Source: Leptospira kanakyensis (GTDB lineage: Bacteria > Spirochaetota > Leptospiria > Leptospirales > Leptospiraceae). Taken from it: a stretch of DNA of 64,000 nt. Of the stretch, positions 20,290 to 28,716 are shown one piece after another. Each line of letters begins with the position of its first letter. Within the stretch, counting starts at the first letter, position 1. Under the pieces are notes generated by a model. The model did not search any database. It saw only the letters and a list, made by a program, of their open reading frames with translations, and was not told the DNA's origin. The DNA lies in NCBI RefSeq assembly GCF_004769235.1, contig NZ_RQFG01000019.1:496001-560000 (forward strand), given 5' to 3'. The position numbers and the translations under genes are program-made.

Positions 20290-20550
20290 TCAATTGTTTT
20301 TCTTTTGTCTCTCTAAAACAAGGATTCGAAACACTGCCGCGACTGCATCATACAATTCCCTTGGAATTTCTTTCCCATTAGGGAGATGATCTAAGGTTTG
20401 AATCATGACTTCATCACGTATGATAAGAACTCCCGACTCTTTTGCGAGCCGAATCAAATTTTCAGCAAACCTTCCTTCTGCCTTCGCCACAAGTTTCGGC
20501 GCCGCATGGAGGTTCGGATCATAAGCAAGGGCTGCCATTTTTTGTTTCAT
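20290..20550 (-). CDS. FlhB C-terminal domain homologue (FlhX/YlqH type)
   Basis: An 86-residue cytoplasmic protein matching only the C-terminal domain of the flagellar export switch FlhB. It has YDPNLHAAPKLVAKAEGRFA (about 10-29) and, near the end, EIPRELYDAVAAVFRIL. It lacks the membrane part and the NPTH self-cleavage site. Such stand-alone copies can complement cleaved FlhB and influence export specificity. The ATG overlaps the upstream gene by 4 bases (ATGA). The same gene pair follows rnhB in Bacillus (ylqG-ylqH). Confidence 0.9.
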   Translation of the reverse strand: MKQKMAALAYDPNLHAAPKLVAKAEGRFAENLIRLAKESGVLIIRDEVMIQTLDHLPNGKEIPRELYDAVAAVFRILVLERQKKNN

Positions 20551-21200
20551 CTATAATCTCCGTTAAAGGATTCTTCCTTCCAAGTTTCCATTTGCACCGA
20601 ACGGATTTGGGGAAAGTCCCGAATCAGACCCACAAAATACTTTGTGAAGTCTTCTCCCTGGAAGGATCGTTCTGTAGTGAGTTGTACGAAGATCGGTTTT
20701 TCTTTTTCAGGATCATAATGAAACTGGATTCCCATAGCACCTGTTTCTTTGGATTCCCAAAATACATAAAGAACCAAACCCTTGTTTTTCGGTTCTACCA
20801 CCATTTGTAATGATTCTTTCGAATCAGGATGGATATAGGAAAGTAGATCCGAAAATCCGGTTTCTCCCAGTAAGTAATTCCAGATGGGTTTTAGATCCGC
20901 GACTTCAACCTGTTTAGAACTGGATTGGTGGCCGATAAAGGAGGCCCAACGAGAGACGGTCTTTGGTTTCGAAGGACTAGAATCTAACTCAGGATTCTCA
21001 AACCCTAAAGAGGATTTTGTATGCGAACTTTGAAACAGTTTTTTAGTTTTGCCAAGTCCCAAATTCCGGACTTCCAGATTCTCCTGGCTTGTGGATGCGG
21101 CAAACAAGGGTGGATTTCCCCGGAGAGTCGGTGCCAATCCCCATTTCCCGAAGGAAGTCATGGTCTGTACTTTGGCGAGTTTAGAAAAGAGAGGGCTCAC
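20547..21200 (-). CDS. Hypothetical protein, possible FliK/YlqG-like partner of the FlhB homologue
   Basis: About 217 residues from a GTG at 21200, with GAGGGA just upstream; an ATG at 21161 lacks a ribosome site. The N-terminal 90 residues are low in predicted structure and rich in S, P, K and T. The C-terminal 110 residues form an alpha/beta domain starting LKPIWNYLLGE. This two-part layout is typical of FliK-like hook-length proteins, and the gene holds the place of ylqG between rnhB and the FlhB homologue. Sequence similarity to FliK is not obvious by eye, so the role is inferred from position. Translationally coupled to the next gene by ATGA. Confidence 0.65.
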   Translation of the reverse strand: MSPLFSKLAKVQTMTSFGKWGLAPTLRGNPPLFAASTSQENLEVRNLGLGKTKKLFQSSHTKSSLGFENPELDSSPSKPKTVSRWASFIGHQSSSKQVEVADLKPIWNYLLGETGFSDLLSYIHPDSKESLQMVVEPKNKGLVLYVFWESKETGAMGIQFHYDPEKEKPIFVQLTTERSFQGEDFTKYFVGLIRDFPQIRSVQMETWKEESFNGDYR

Positions 21201-21888
21201 TTCCCTCAGATCGGAGAAATTTACAAAAACTCAACCTGTGGATCGGAGAAATTCCGAGTTTCAAAAGAGCCTCCCTATGTTCTTCAGTCCCATAACCTTT
21301 GTGTTTGGCAAATCCGTAGCCGGGGTATTTCAAATCCATTTTTTCCATATATTCGTCTCTATAGGTTTTGGCAAGGATGGAGGCCGCAGAAATGGAAGGA
21401 ATCAAATCATCGCCTTTCGGAAGAGAGAAATAACCTTCGATAGGTTTTGTGATCTTTAGTTTATAATTTCCATCTGCCAAAAGATAAGGCCTACCATTTA
21501 ACAATTTGTCTTCTTTCCGATTTGTCTCTTCATCGTAAGTCGAAGTGGACAAATTCAATTTTTCATTCGCAGTAGTTTTGGATTCAATTGATTGTGAGTT
21601 TGTCGGCAAACACCGATTCATCCCATAAAAAATGGCTTGGTTGATATTAAACCGATCAATGAACTTGGCGCTAACAAAACTCACTCGGAAATAGGAAGCA
21701 TACTGAATGATTTCCTTTCTAAGTTCGATTCGTTTGGGTTCGGGAATTTTTTTGGAATCGCGAAGACCTTTTAGGATTTCTCCACTTTTTATTTTTTCTA
21801 ATGTGGAAAGAGTAAAGGAAACACAGCCCACAGAAACGGGGCCGGCAAGCGTACCACGACCTGCTTCATCGAGTGAATAACAGGTCAG
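21181..21888 (-). CDS. rnhB: Ribonuclease HII, start codon not of the usual type
   Basis: Removes ribonucleotides from RNA-DNA hybrids. The frame encodes LDEAGRGTLAGP (first catalytic Asp and Glu, just upstream of 21831), GLRDSKKIP (second Asp), LADGNYK (third Asp) and SISAASILAKTYRD. The first ATG/GTG/TTG in frame is a GTG at 21831, which would cut off the DEAGRG motif. Upstream the frame stays open to a TAG at 21952-21954, with only CTG (21888), ATT (21897), ATC and ATA as possible near-cognate starts. I placed the start at CTG 21888; this is a guess. Residues upstream (FPEFQIPHLTCYS) look protein-like. Overlaps the next gene by 20 bases. Confidence 0.85.
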   Translation of the reverse strand: MTCYSLDEAGRGTLAGPVSVGCVSFTLSTLEKIKSGEILKGLRDSKKIPEPKRIELRKEIIQYASYFRVSFVSAKFIDRFNINQAIFYGMNRCLPTNSQSIESKTTANEKLNLSTSTYDEETNRKEDKLLNGRPYLLADGNYKLKITKPIEGYFSLPKGDDLIPSISAASILAKTYRDEYMEKMDLKYPGYGFAKHKGYGTEEHREALLKLGISPIHRLSFCKFLRSEGSEPSLF

Positions 21889-21944
21889 GTGAGGAATTTG
21901 AAATTCAGGAAAGAACGGCCGAGTGACGACCGCTTCAAGAGAGA

Positions 21945-22382
21945 TTATGCGCTAGGTGCTTCTGCAGCTTTTGCTTGTGCAAGAGCAGCTTTAGAAGCTT
22001 CGTCCTGTCTCTTTTTATCTTTGGCAACAATGGCTTGTCCGCCTTTTCTTTCTTTGATACGTCCCGCTTTTCCTTTTTTATCACGGAGATAGAAAAGTTT
22101 TGCACGACGAACAGATCCTTTACGAACGAGTTCGATCTTTGCAATGCGTGGGCTATGAAGTGGGAAAATTCTTTCCACTCCGATATCATAAGACACTCGT
22201 CTTACAGTAAACGTTTTGCTTTGTGATTTGTTCGCAATGGAGATCACAATGCCTTCGTAAACCTGAACACGTTCTTTTCCAGATTCAACGATTTTGTAGT
22301 GAACTTTTACAGTATCACCAATTTCGAAATTAAGTTCGTTCTTTGCTTCGCCTGCGAGTGCTGTTTCTAGAATCTGATTCAT
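21945..22382 (-). CDS. rplS: 50S ribosomal protein L19
   Basis: Sits at the 30S-50S interface. The ATG at 22382 gives the normal N-terminus MNQILETAL and has a strong ribosome site (AGAGGA, 5 bases upstream). A start at 22430 in the same frame would overlap trmD by 40 bases. The core [39 protein letters not shown] and [18 protein letters not shown] is textbook L19. A tail of about 30 residues rich in K, A and Q extends past the usual end. Confidence 0.97.
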   Translation of the reverse strand: MNQILETALAGEAKNELNFEIGDTVKVHYKIVESGKERVQVYEGIVISIANKSQSKTFTVRRVSYDIGVERIFPLHSPRIAKIELVRKGSVRRAKLFYLRDKKGKAGRIKERKGGQAIVAKDKKRQDEASKAALAQAKAAEAPSA

Positions 22383-22390
22383 GGCTTCCT

Positions 22391-23044
22391 CTAAGAATGA
22401 TTTCTTGTTTTGCGGTTTTTCTGCCGCCATTTACGGATCTCTTCATGATGCCCACCGAGGAGAACATCTGGAACCGTCCAACCCATAAAATCATAGGGTT
22501 TTGTATACTGGGGGTATTCTAATTCTTCCGTTTCGTTGTGCGATTCTTCGAGAAGGCTTTCTTCTTTTCCTAAAAACCCCGGAACAAACCGAGATAGGCA
22601 ATCGGCAACAACGAGAGCAGCTAAATCCCCCGATGAAATAACATAGTTTCCAATGGCCACTTCCCTGTCAATTAAATGCTCCGCGACACGATGGTCCACC
22701 CCTTCATAGTACCCAGAAATTAAGGTAAAGGTCTCTGAGGACTCGTAAATCTCCCTTGCCAGAGTTTGGTTGAAAAGTTCCCCTGAGGGACTGAGGAGGA
22801 TGACCTTCCCTTTATTTTCGCCAAGGGATTCTAAGGCCCGGTAAATCGGACCCACTTGCAAAAGCATCCCCGGTCCACCACCATAGATGGTATCATCTAC
22901 CTTTTGGTGTTTATTATCCGCAAAGTCACGGAGGTGGACAGTATTGATCTCGACCACCCCTTGTTTGACAGCTTTGCCCGGGATTCCGGTATCAAAATAG
23001 GAGGTGATTTTCTCAGGAAAAAGAGTGATGAAATTAAACTTCAA
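22391..23044 (-). CDS. trmD: tRNA (guanine-N1)-methyltransferase TrmD
   Basis: Makes m1G37 in tRNAs, preventing frameshifting. 217 residues with the trefoil-knot SPOUT motifs: [11 protein letters not shown] start, [13 protein letters not shown] (about 50-62), [13 protein letters not shown] (about 106-118) and [14 protein letters not shown] (about 128-141), plus [10 protein letters not shown] near the end. The start is TTG and lies inside the end of rimM (11-base overlap), so translation is probably coupled. The rimM-trmD-rplS order is widely conserved. Confidence 0.97.
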   Translation of the reverse strand: MKFNFITLFPEKITSYFDTGIPGKAVKQGVVEINTVHLRDFADNKHQKVDDTIYGGGPGMLLQVGPIYRALESLGENKGKVILLSPSGELFNQTLAREIYESSETFTLISGYYEGVDHRVAEHLIDREVAIGNYVISSGDLAALVVADCLSRFVPGFLGKEESLLEESHNETEELEYPQYTKPYDFMGWTVPDVLLGGHHEEIRKWRQKNRKTRNHS

Positions 23045-23570
23045 TCCACTGCTCCCAGCCTATGATTTCTAAGGTTTTGGATTCTAAGTTCCAATCTCCC
23101 ACAAACCGGTTGAGGAAAGGAATGAGGACAGTTTCGCCTTCCCCTGATTTTGGTTTTAGTTCCAAAATGGGATGGGCGGGATTGTCAATGACCTGGGTCA
23201 CAATATATTGAAGCGATTGGCTAGTTTCTTTGGAGATAGCAACAAGACCGACTAAATCTTCGGTGTAAATTTCGCCGTCAGTTGGTTTGGGCAAATCTTC
23301 TCTTTTCCATAACAAAGAGAATCCACGGTATTTGATGACAGTTTCTGGAGTTTCAAAACCCTTTAGTTTGACTAGGAAATGATTTCCATTGGGTTTGATT
23401 TCCTCGATTTGAATGGTAGTCTGATTTCCGCGGGCATCTTCGACTGTGCAGGTAAACGGTGGTTTGGCGGATAGTAGGGTATCACCTTCTGTGAAAACTT
23501 TGATGAACCCTTTGATTCCATGTGAGGATCCTATGACCCCCACTTTCACTAAACTTGGTTTAGTCGACAA
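23034..23570 (-). CDS. rimM: 16S rRNA processing protein RimM
   Basis: 30S maturation factor that binds S19. 178 residues: RimM N-domain with [17 protein letters not shown] (about 9-25) and a C-terminal PRC barrel (about 95-170, ending LEIIGWEQW). The start is TTG and overlaps khpA by 11 bases. Operon with rpsP, khpA, trmD and rplS as in most bacteria. Confidence 0.95.
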   Translation of the reverse strand: MSTKPSLVKVGVIGSSHGIKGFIKVFTEGDTLLSAKPPFTCTVEDARGNQTTIQIEEIKPNGNHFLVKLKGFETPETVIKYRGFSLLWKREDLPKPTDGEIYTEDLVGLVAISKETSQSLQYIVTQVIDNPAHPILELKPKSGEGETVLIPFLNRFVGDWNLESKTLEIIGWEQWIEV

Positions 23571-23790
23571 TTTCTAAAGTATAGTTTTTGCCTTGTTTGG
23601 TTCCGGCTGCTTGTAAAACAGTACGCAAAGATTTTGCAATCCTTCCGTTTTTTCCGATCACCTTACCTAGGTCTTTTGCTGCTACCCGAAGTTCGATCAC
23701 TGTTTCTTCCTCTCCGGGGACTTGGTTGACAGCCACTTGTTCTGGTTGGTCAACGAGAGATGTAACGATATAACGAACTAAGGATTCCAT
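23560..23790 (-). CDS. khpA: KH domain RNA-binding protein KhpA
   Basis: A 76-residue single KH domain with the RNA-binding loop [15 protein letters not shown] (GKNG as the GxxG turn, about residues 45-48). Homologues bind RNA with KhpB and affect cell division or sRNA function. Gene order between rpsP and rimM is the usual one (ylqC in Bacillus). Starts ATG 7 bases after rpsP. Confidence 0.93.
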   Translation of the reverse strand: MESLVRYIVTSLVDQPEQVAVNQVPGEEETVIELRVAAKDLGKVIGKNGRIAKSLRTVLQAAGTKQGKNYTLEIVD

Positions 23791-23797
23791 GTATCAA

Positions 23798-24055
23798 TTA
23801 ACCTTTGAATTTTGACCAAACGTCGTCTTTTTTCAAAAGAGCAAGAACTGTATCAGTAGGTTGAGCGCCTTTTTTTAACCAAGAAAGAGTTTTTTCTTCG
23901 TTGAAAGTTGCTTTTTTCACAGAGGAAGTAGATGGATGAAAATGTCCAATCGCTTCAATGAACTTTCCGTCACGTGGTGCACGGATGTCTGCTGCGACAA
24001 TGCGATAGTGCGGGTCTGCTTTTGTTCCCGTTCTTTGTAATCTTAATTTAACCAA
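23798..24055 (-). CDS. rpsP: 30S ribosomal protein S16
   Basis: An 85-residue S16 with [19 protein letters not shown] at the start and GHFHPS in the middle. The start codon is TTG with no clear ribosome site. First gene of the rpsP-khpA-rimM-trmD-rplS translation operon. It lies 47 bases after the end of rpe, the first gap of promoter size upstream of this operon. Confidence 0.96.
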   Translation of the reverse strand: MVKLRLQRTGTKADPHYRIVAADIRAPRDGKFIEAIGHFHPSTSSVKKATFNEEKTLSWLKKGAQPTDTVLALLKKDDVWSKFKG

Positions 24056-24069
24056 GGAAAAATACCCCT

Positions 24070-24106
24070 TTTATAGCGAGTTTTTTAAATAAGGACGATC
24101 TGTCAA
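24070..24106 (-). promoter_or_regulatory. Candidate promoter elements upstream of rpsP
   Basis: On the minus strand TTGACA (24106-24101) overlaps the rpe stop codon, and TATAAA (24075-24070) lies just before rpsP. Each matches a sigma-70 hexamer, but they are 25 bases apart instead of about 17, so they are unlikely to work as one promoter. An 8-base direct repeat AACTCGCT lies beside each element. Confidence 0.3.
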
Positions 24107-24765
24107 GAGCGAGTTCTAGCACTTGCAGCGAGTTCCTTTAATTTTTTGCCCTGTGCGTTCGGATCTCCCGTTTTATAGAGACCAGATCCCACAACGGTGA
24201 TGTCCACTCCGAGTTTTGCGAGTTCTTCCATATTGGACTCGTTCACGCCCCCATCTACTTCCAATTCAATATTGTAGGGTTTTGTGAGTTTACGAACTGC
24301 TGCGATCTTCTCAAAACCGGATTTCACAAAGGACTGTCCGTAAAATCCAGGGTCGACTGTCATAAGAAGAACAAGATCCAAATAAGGAAGGATTTGAGAG
24401 ATAGATTCCGGAGGAGTTTGGGGATTCAGAGAAACTCCCACTTTGATTCCTGCTTTTCGGATCTCTTCTGCGAGTCTTACAGAGAAGTTTGTCGTTTCAA
24501 TATGGAAAGTAATACAATAAGGATTGAGGTCAAAGTATTTGGGAACATGGAGTTCTGGATTACTCACCATCAAATGTACATCGAGTGGGATTTGCGTATG
24601 GGACTTTACTTCTTTGGTGAAAGCTTCTCCAAAGGAAATTTGAGGAACAAAGTTTCCATCCATCACATCAATGTGAATGAGGTCGATATTTTCCTGTTTG
24701 TATGTGGGTAGTTCCTGGGCAAGGCCCGTCAGTTTTGCCGCAAGGATCGATGCAGAAATTTTCAT
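24103..24765 (-). CDS. rpe: Ribulose-phosphate 3-epimerase
   Basis: Interconverts ribulose-5-phosphate and xylulose-5-phosphate in the pentose phosphate pathway. A 220-residue TIM barrel: [10 protein letters not shown] at the start, [18 protein letters not shown] with the metal-binding HxD and catalytic Asp, [19 protein letters not shown] and [11 protein letters not shown]. The ATG at 24765 follows the upstream stop by one base (TAATATG), which fixes the start; an upstream in-frame start at 24804 would lie inside the PASTA gene. Confidence 0.96.
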   Translation of the reverse strand: MKISASILAAKLTGLAQELPTYKQENIDLIHIDVMDGNFVPQISFGEAFTKEVKSHTQIPLDVHLMVSNPELHVPKYFDLNPYCITFHIETTNFSVRLAEEIRKAGIKVGVSLNPQTPPESISQILPYLDLVLLMTVDPGFYGQSFVKSGFEKIAAVRKLTKPYNIELEVDGGVNESNMEELAKLGVDITVVGSGLYKTGDPNAQGKKLKELAASARTRS

Positions 24766-24766
24766 A

Positions 24767-25786
24767 TTAATAAGTTCCTTTGAGTTTCCAAACCTTAGCC
24801 ACACCGGTTTCTTTACCGAATAAAGTGACTTTTACATTTCCCGATCGATGGATGAGAAAACGCACGGATTCATCTTCTTTTAGTTTTTGGTTGGTAAAGA
24901 TTTCTTTTTCGATTTCTGTATCTTCGCCTGGTTTCGTATAACTTACTTTAGCTGAATACAGATCATCATCATCCACTTCATATTCCAAAAATTCATAATC
25001 TTGAACAAACGTTTCAGAAGGTTTTAAAAAGAAAGCTCCTACTTCCGCACCAGTAGGTTTTAGTTCAAAGGAGGATGTGAGTCCATGCCCTTCACGAAAC
25101 TCTGGTTTTGTGGGTTCTTTCAAAAGGTATGGGATTTTTTTTCTTTGAAGGTAATCTACAACAAATGGAACAGGGGTTCCCACAAACTTTGTAGAATCCA
25201 ACGGTTCATTGAAAGACTGATTGGATTTTTTTTCTGTATTGGGTTCTGTTACGAGTAAATAGATTTTTTCACCGGAATGGGTTTCTTTCCCAGGTCCAGG
25301 AATTTGATCAACAATGGTATCAGCCGGTTCATCACCTACAGCTGGCACATAAGTGATCCCACCAATTTGTAAAGGAACATACACTTCACCAGAAAGTACT
25401 TTTTCTAAAATGGCTTTGGCACGTTTTAGATCCTGGCCTTTGACATCGGGAATGGTGACCCGATCAAATCCAATGTTAACAGTGAGATAGAGTTTGGATC
25501 CTGCTTCCACTTCCTTACCCGGATCAATGGATTGAGCCAGAATGATCCCATCTGTTTTTTCGGGGATCCTTTGGGTTTCTAATCGAACTTTTAGTTGGAG
25601 TCTTTGTAATTCGTTATGAACCTCTATGTAGTTTTTACCAATCACATAAGGCATCATTACCTTTTGTTCTTCTTTGGTTCGAACTACAACTACCATAAAA
25701 GCAGCTACAAAAAAAACAAGGAGCCCTAAACCAACAAATAGAACATAACCACTGTAAGGTAGGATTTTTAGAAACTTTTCTTTCAC
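24767..25786 (-). CDS. Membrane-anchored PASTA-domain protein without kinase domain
   Basis: 339 residues: short cytoplasmic start, one membrane helix (about 12-35), then extracytoplasmic PASTA repeats. Repeat 1 spans about 45-107 ([19 protein letters not shown]), repeat 2 about 110-184 ([18 protein letters not shown]), with a diverged third at about 202-260. PASTA domains bind peptidoglycan or lipid II and usually sit on Ser/Thr kinases or penicillin-binding proteins; neither catalytic part is present. It lies between fmt (4-base overlap) and rpe. Bacillus has priA-def-fmt-rsmB-prpC-prkC-rsgA-rpe, so this gene occupies the place of the PASTA kinase PrkC. Confidence 0.92.
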   Translation of the reverse strand: MKEKFLKILPYSGYVLFVGLGLLVFFVAAFMVVVVRTKEEQKVMMPYVIGKNYIEVHNELQRLQLKVRLETQRIPEKTDGIILAQSIDPGKEVEAGSKLYLTVNIGFDRVTIPDVKGQDLKRAKAILEKVLSGEVYVPLQIGGITYVPAVGDEPADTIVDQIPGPGKETHSGEKIYLLVTEPNTEKKSNQSFNEPLDSTKFVGTPVPFVVDYLQRKKIPYLLKEPTKPEFREGHGLTSSFELKPTGAEVGAFFLKPSETFVQDYEFLEYEVDDDDLYSAKVSYTKPGEDTEIEKEIFTNQKLKEDESVRFLIHRSGNVKVTLFGKETGVAKVWKLKGTY

Positions 25787-26751
25787 GTAAATGATTCTCC
25801 GGCTAAAACCCGCGCCCCATTGAAAAATTCAAATCCTTTCATGGGTTTTTTCCCTTCGGGTTGTAAGGTATCTATACCAAGCAGGTTTCCGTCTCCACAG
25901 AGGCAGAAAAGCCTTTTTTTCTGGTATAGAAAAAAGGAACCAGGAATTAGGTTCGAAGGGATAGGCACCGGTTCCTCATCCTCTTTTAAAAGAAAGGATG
26001 AAATCAGGATCAATTTTTTCCCCCGAAATTCGGTCACGGCCAAAGGATCTGGATAGAGGGCACGGATGCGGTTGTGGATGTTTTTGGCAGGCTCCGACCA
26101 TTGGATGGGACGGTCAGCGGCAGTGATTTTTTTGCAATGTGTGGCCTCATTGGCATTCTGAGGCTTTGAAATCCAAGCGGTTCCCTTAGATTCCAATTCC
26201 TTAAGGAGGCGGATGAGTTCTTCTGCCCCTTCTTTTGTAATCGATTGCAAAAGGGAAGCCGTGGTTTCTGTGGTCTCCACCTTCCAAGATTTCTGGGAAA
26301 TGACATCTCCCGAATCCACTTCCTTGGCTAAAAACTGAATGGTAAACCCAGAGTTTTCGTCCCCACTGAGGAGGAAACTTTGGACGGGAGAGGCACCGCG
26401 GTATTTGGGGAGTAAACTTCCATGTAGGTTGATGCTACCGAATTTGGGATCTTGGAATACATTATCGGGAACTATGGATCCATAAGCATAAACGATATGA
26501 ACAGGAGAACCGTAAGATAAGATTTGTTTTTGCGCTTCTTCATCTGTTCGGAGTTTCGGAGATTGGATGACAGGGATTCCTTTAGAAACTGCCAATTCCT
26601 TCACAGGTGTGGGTGTGATGATTTGTTTTCTTCCCACTGGTTTGTCAATATTGGTCACTACAAAGTCTACTTTGATTCCAGCATCCAGCAGTATAGAGAG
26701 TAATTCTTTGGAATGTTCCGGGGATCCAAAGTAGCCAATTGAAAGTTTCAT
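25783..26751 (-). CDS. fmt: Methionyl-tRNA formyltransferase
   Basis: Adds the formyl group to initiator tRNA. 322 residues: Rossmann-type N-domain with GYFGSPEHSKELL, the folate/catalytic motif INLHGSLLPKYRGASPVQ (about 106-123, His in HGS), and a C-terminal OB domain starting around 205. ATG has AGGA 6 bases upstream. Overlaps the PASTA gene by 4 bases. Confidence 0.96.
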   Translation of the reverse strand: MKLSIGYFGSPEHSKELLSILLDAGIKVDFVVTNIDKPVGRKQIITPTPVKELAVSKGIPVIQSPKLRTDEEAQKQILSYGSPVHIVYAYGSIVPDNVFQDPKFGSINLHGSLLPKYRGASPVQSFLLSGDENSGFTIQFLAKEVDSGDVISQKSWKVETTETTASLLQSITKEGAEELIRLLKELESKGTAWISKPQNANEATHCKKITAADRPIQWSEPAKNIHNRIRALYPDPLAVTEFRGKKLILISSFLLKEDEEPVPIPSNLIPGSFFLYQKKRLFCLCGDGNLLGIDTLQPEGKKPMKGFEFFNGARVLAGESFT

Positions 26752-26762
26752 AATTTATCCTA

Positions 26763-28715
26763 TTAAACAAGTTCTAAAGGATCCAAATCATATTCAATAT
26801 AACATTTGGAATCAACTTTAAACTTTGATTTAGTTTCGCGCAAAAGATTACGTAAGGTAGTGATGGATTTGGATTTTAACAAAATATGATAACGAAAGTT
26901 ATTATCGATTTTGTAAAAAGGACATTGGCTTGGGCCAAGAATGGTGATGGATGCATCCATATTCTCTTTTAAAGTTTCCGCATACACTACAGATTGTTTA
27001 TTTGCAATTTCTTCATATTTTGATCTAAATACAAGTCTCGCCAAACGAGAAAAAGGTGGATAAAACAAATCCCTTCTAAAAGTTAATTCCCACTCGAAAA
27101 ATGCAGGATAGTTTTGTTCCATCGCCATTTTGAGTACAGGATGTTCGGGGTCATTCGATTGGATGAGGACTTCCCCTTTTTTTTCACCTCGACCGGCCCT
27201 ACCTGCCACCTGTGAAATCAGAGAATAGGTTCTTTCGCTACTGCGAAAGTCAGGAACACCCAACCCATGATTGGCATTTAAAATTCCCACAAGAGTGACG
27301 TTTGCATAATCAAGTCCTTTGGCAATCATTTGGGTTCCTGTAAGGATGTCTAAATTCCCTTCCCCCAACTTTTCGAGGACATCACGGGTGACTTCTTTAT
27401 TTTTGGAACTGTCCTGGTCCAATCTTTCGATCCGAGCTTTGGGAAAATGGGAAAGTAAATACTCTTCTAATTTTTGTGTCCCAGCCCCAAACAAATCGAG
27501 TTCCTCACCGTGAATCTGTTTTAAATTTTGTAAGGTCGATTTGTACCCACAAAGATGGCACCTTACCGTTTTATCCGAATGATAACAAAGTGTTGCCGTA
27601 CATTTTGGACAATGGACAAATTCTTTTGTGGTTGTGGAATAAATAAAAGGATTATAACCCCGACGATTGAGAAGAATGATGGTTTGTTCTTCTTTTTTCA
27701 ATCGATCCGCCACTTTAAATTGTAAGTCCCCCGAAAGAAGTTCACTATCTTCTTTTTTTTCCGTAATTTCTACTGTGGGAAGTGATGCCTCTGGATTGGC
27801 CCTTTCCTTTAGTGCCGAATATCCAATTTGACCTGCTTTTGCTAAGTAAAAAATTTCTAAACTCGGAGTAGCGGAACCTAACAACAATTTACCGTTTGTT
27901 TTTACGATTCTTTGTAAAGCCACTTGGCGTGCATGGTAACGAGGAGAGCCGTGTTCTTTATAAGAACCATCATGTTCTTCATCTAAAATAATAAGTGCAA
28001 TGTCAGACAATGGAGCAAACACTGCCGAACGAGTTCCGATACAAATCCGTTTTTTTCCTTCCTTTAAATCCAAATAGTTTTGGAATTTTTCGGAAGTTCT
28101 GAGATGAGAATGTAAAACCGCCACTTGTCCAGGAAAAATCCGTTCAATCCTTGTAATGGTCGGGTAAGTGAGTGAAATTTCAGGAACAAGAAAAATTACT
28201 GATCCTTTGGGTTTAGAAAGTACATCTGCCATCAGATGGAGATATACTTCTGTTTTTCCACTACCGGTAATTCCATATAACAAATGTGTGTTGGAATTTC
28301 CATTTGCCTTTATTTCATCCAAGGCTTTTTTCTGCGAAGCGTTTAACGGATGTAATAGATCTGATTGGATTTGGACGGGAGTCGGTTTTTCCTGTTTTCT
28401 TTTTTTCCCTTTGGGAACCATTAAAAACAAGGCTTCCCCGAGTGAAGATAAGTAAGTATCCGCCATCCAATGTGCTAGATCCAATTGTTCTTCTGTCAGA
28501 ACTGGATCCAAATCAACTTGTTTTAAAATGGAAAGAGTTTCATAATTTGGCTCATTCGAGTGGATCTCGATCACAACCCCTTCCCATTCCTTTCCATTCA
28601 GAGGAACAAGAACACGAACCCCTCTTACTAAGTTTGGAATGTCCTCGGGAATTTCATAGGTTAGGGTTCTACTTTCCCAAGATAGATTGAGCGCTACCTC
28701 CGCATATTGGATCAT
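26763..28715 (-). CDS. priA: Primosomal replication restart helicase PriA
   Basis: Reloads the replisome at stalled forks. 650 residues: DNA-binding domain (about 1-100), superfamily 2 helicase with Walker A LLYGITGSGKTEVYL (about 147) and DEEH box (about 244), zinc cysteines in CPKC and CHLCG, then GTQMIAKGLDYANVTLVGI and VAGRAGRGEKKGEVLIQ (helicase motifs V and VI). Length is a little short of the Escherichia protein (732) but all core motifs are present. First gene of the priA-fmt-PASTA-rpe group. Confidence 0.96.
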   Translation of the reverse strand: MIQYAEVALNLSWESRTLTYEIPEDIPNLVRGVRVLVPLNGKEWEGVVIEIHSNEPNYETLSILKQVDLDPVLTEEQLDLAHWMADTYLSSLGEALFLMVPKGKKRKQEKPTPVQIQSDLLHPLNASQKKALDEIKANGNSNTHLLYGITGSGKTEVYLHLMADVLSKPKGSVIFLVPEISLTYPTITRIERIFPGQVAVLHSHLRTSEKFQNYLDLKEGKKRICIGTRSAVFAPLSDIALIILDEEHDGSYKEHGSPRYHARQVALQRIVKTNGKLLLGSATPSLEIFYLAKAGQIGYSALKERANPEASLPTVEITEKKEDSELLSGDLQFKVADRLKKEEQTIILLNRRGYNPFIYSTTTKEFVHCPKCTATLCYHSDKTVRCHLCGYKSTLQNLKQIHGEELDLFGAGTQKLEEYLLSHFPKARIERLDQDSSKNKEVTRDVLEKLGEGNLDILTGTQMIAKGLDYANVTLVGILNANHGLGVPDFRSSERTYSLISQVAGRAGRGEKKGEVLIQSNDPEHPVLKMAMEQNYPAFFEWELTFRRDLFYPPFSRLARLVFRSKYEEIANKQSVVYAETLKENMDASITILGPSQCPFYKIDNNFRYHILLKSKSITTLRNLLRETKSKFKVDSKCYIEYDLDPLELV

Positions 28716-28716
28716 A

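Noticed and set aside
21021..21459. Plus-strand frames of about 140 codons across the rnhB and FliK-like region
   Set aside because: Both cross the conserved rnhB C-terminus in antisense and show no family pattern.
24060..24115. Direct repeat AACTCGCT as a mobile-element scar
   Set aside because: Only 8 bases; one copy is in the rpe coding end, and nothing else suggests insertion.
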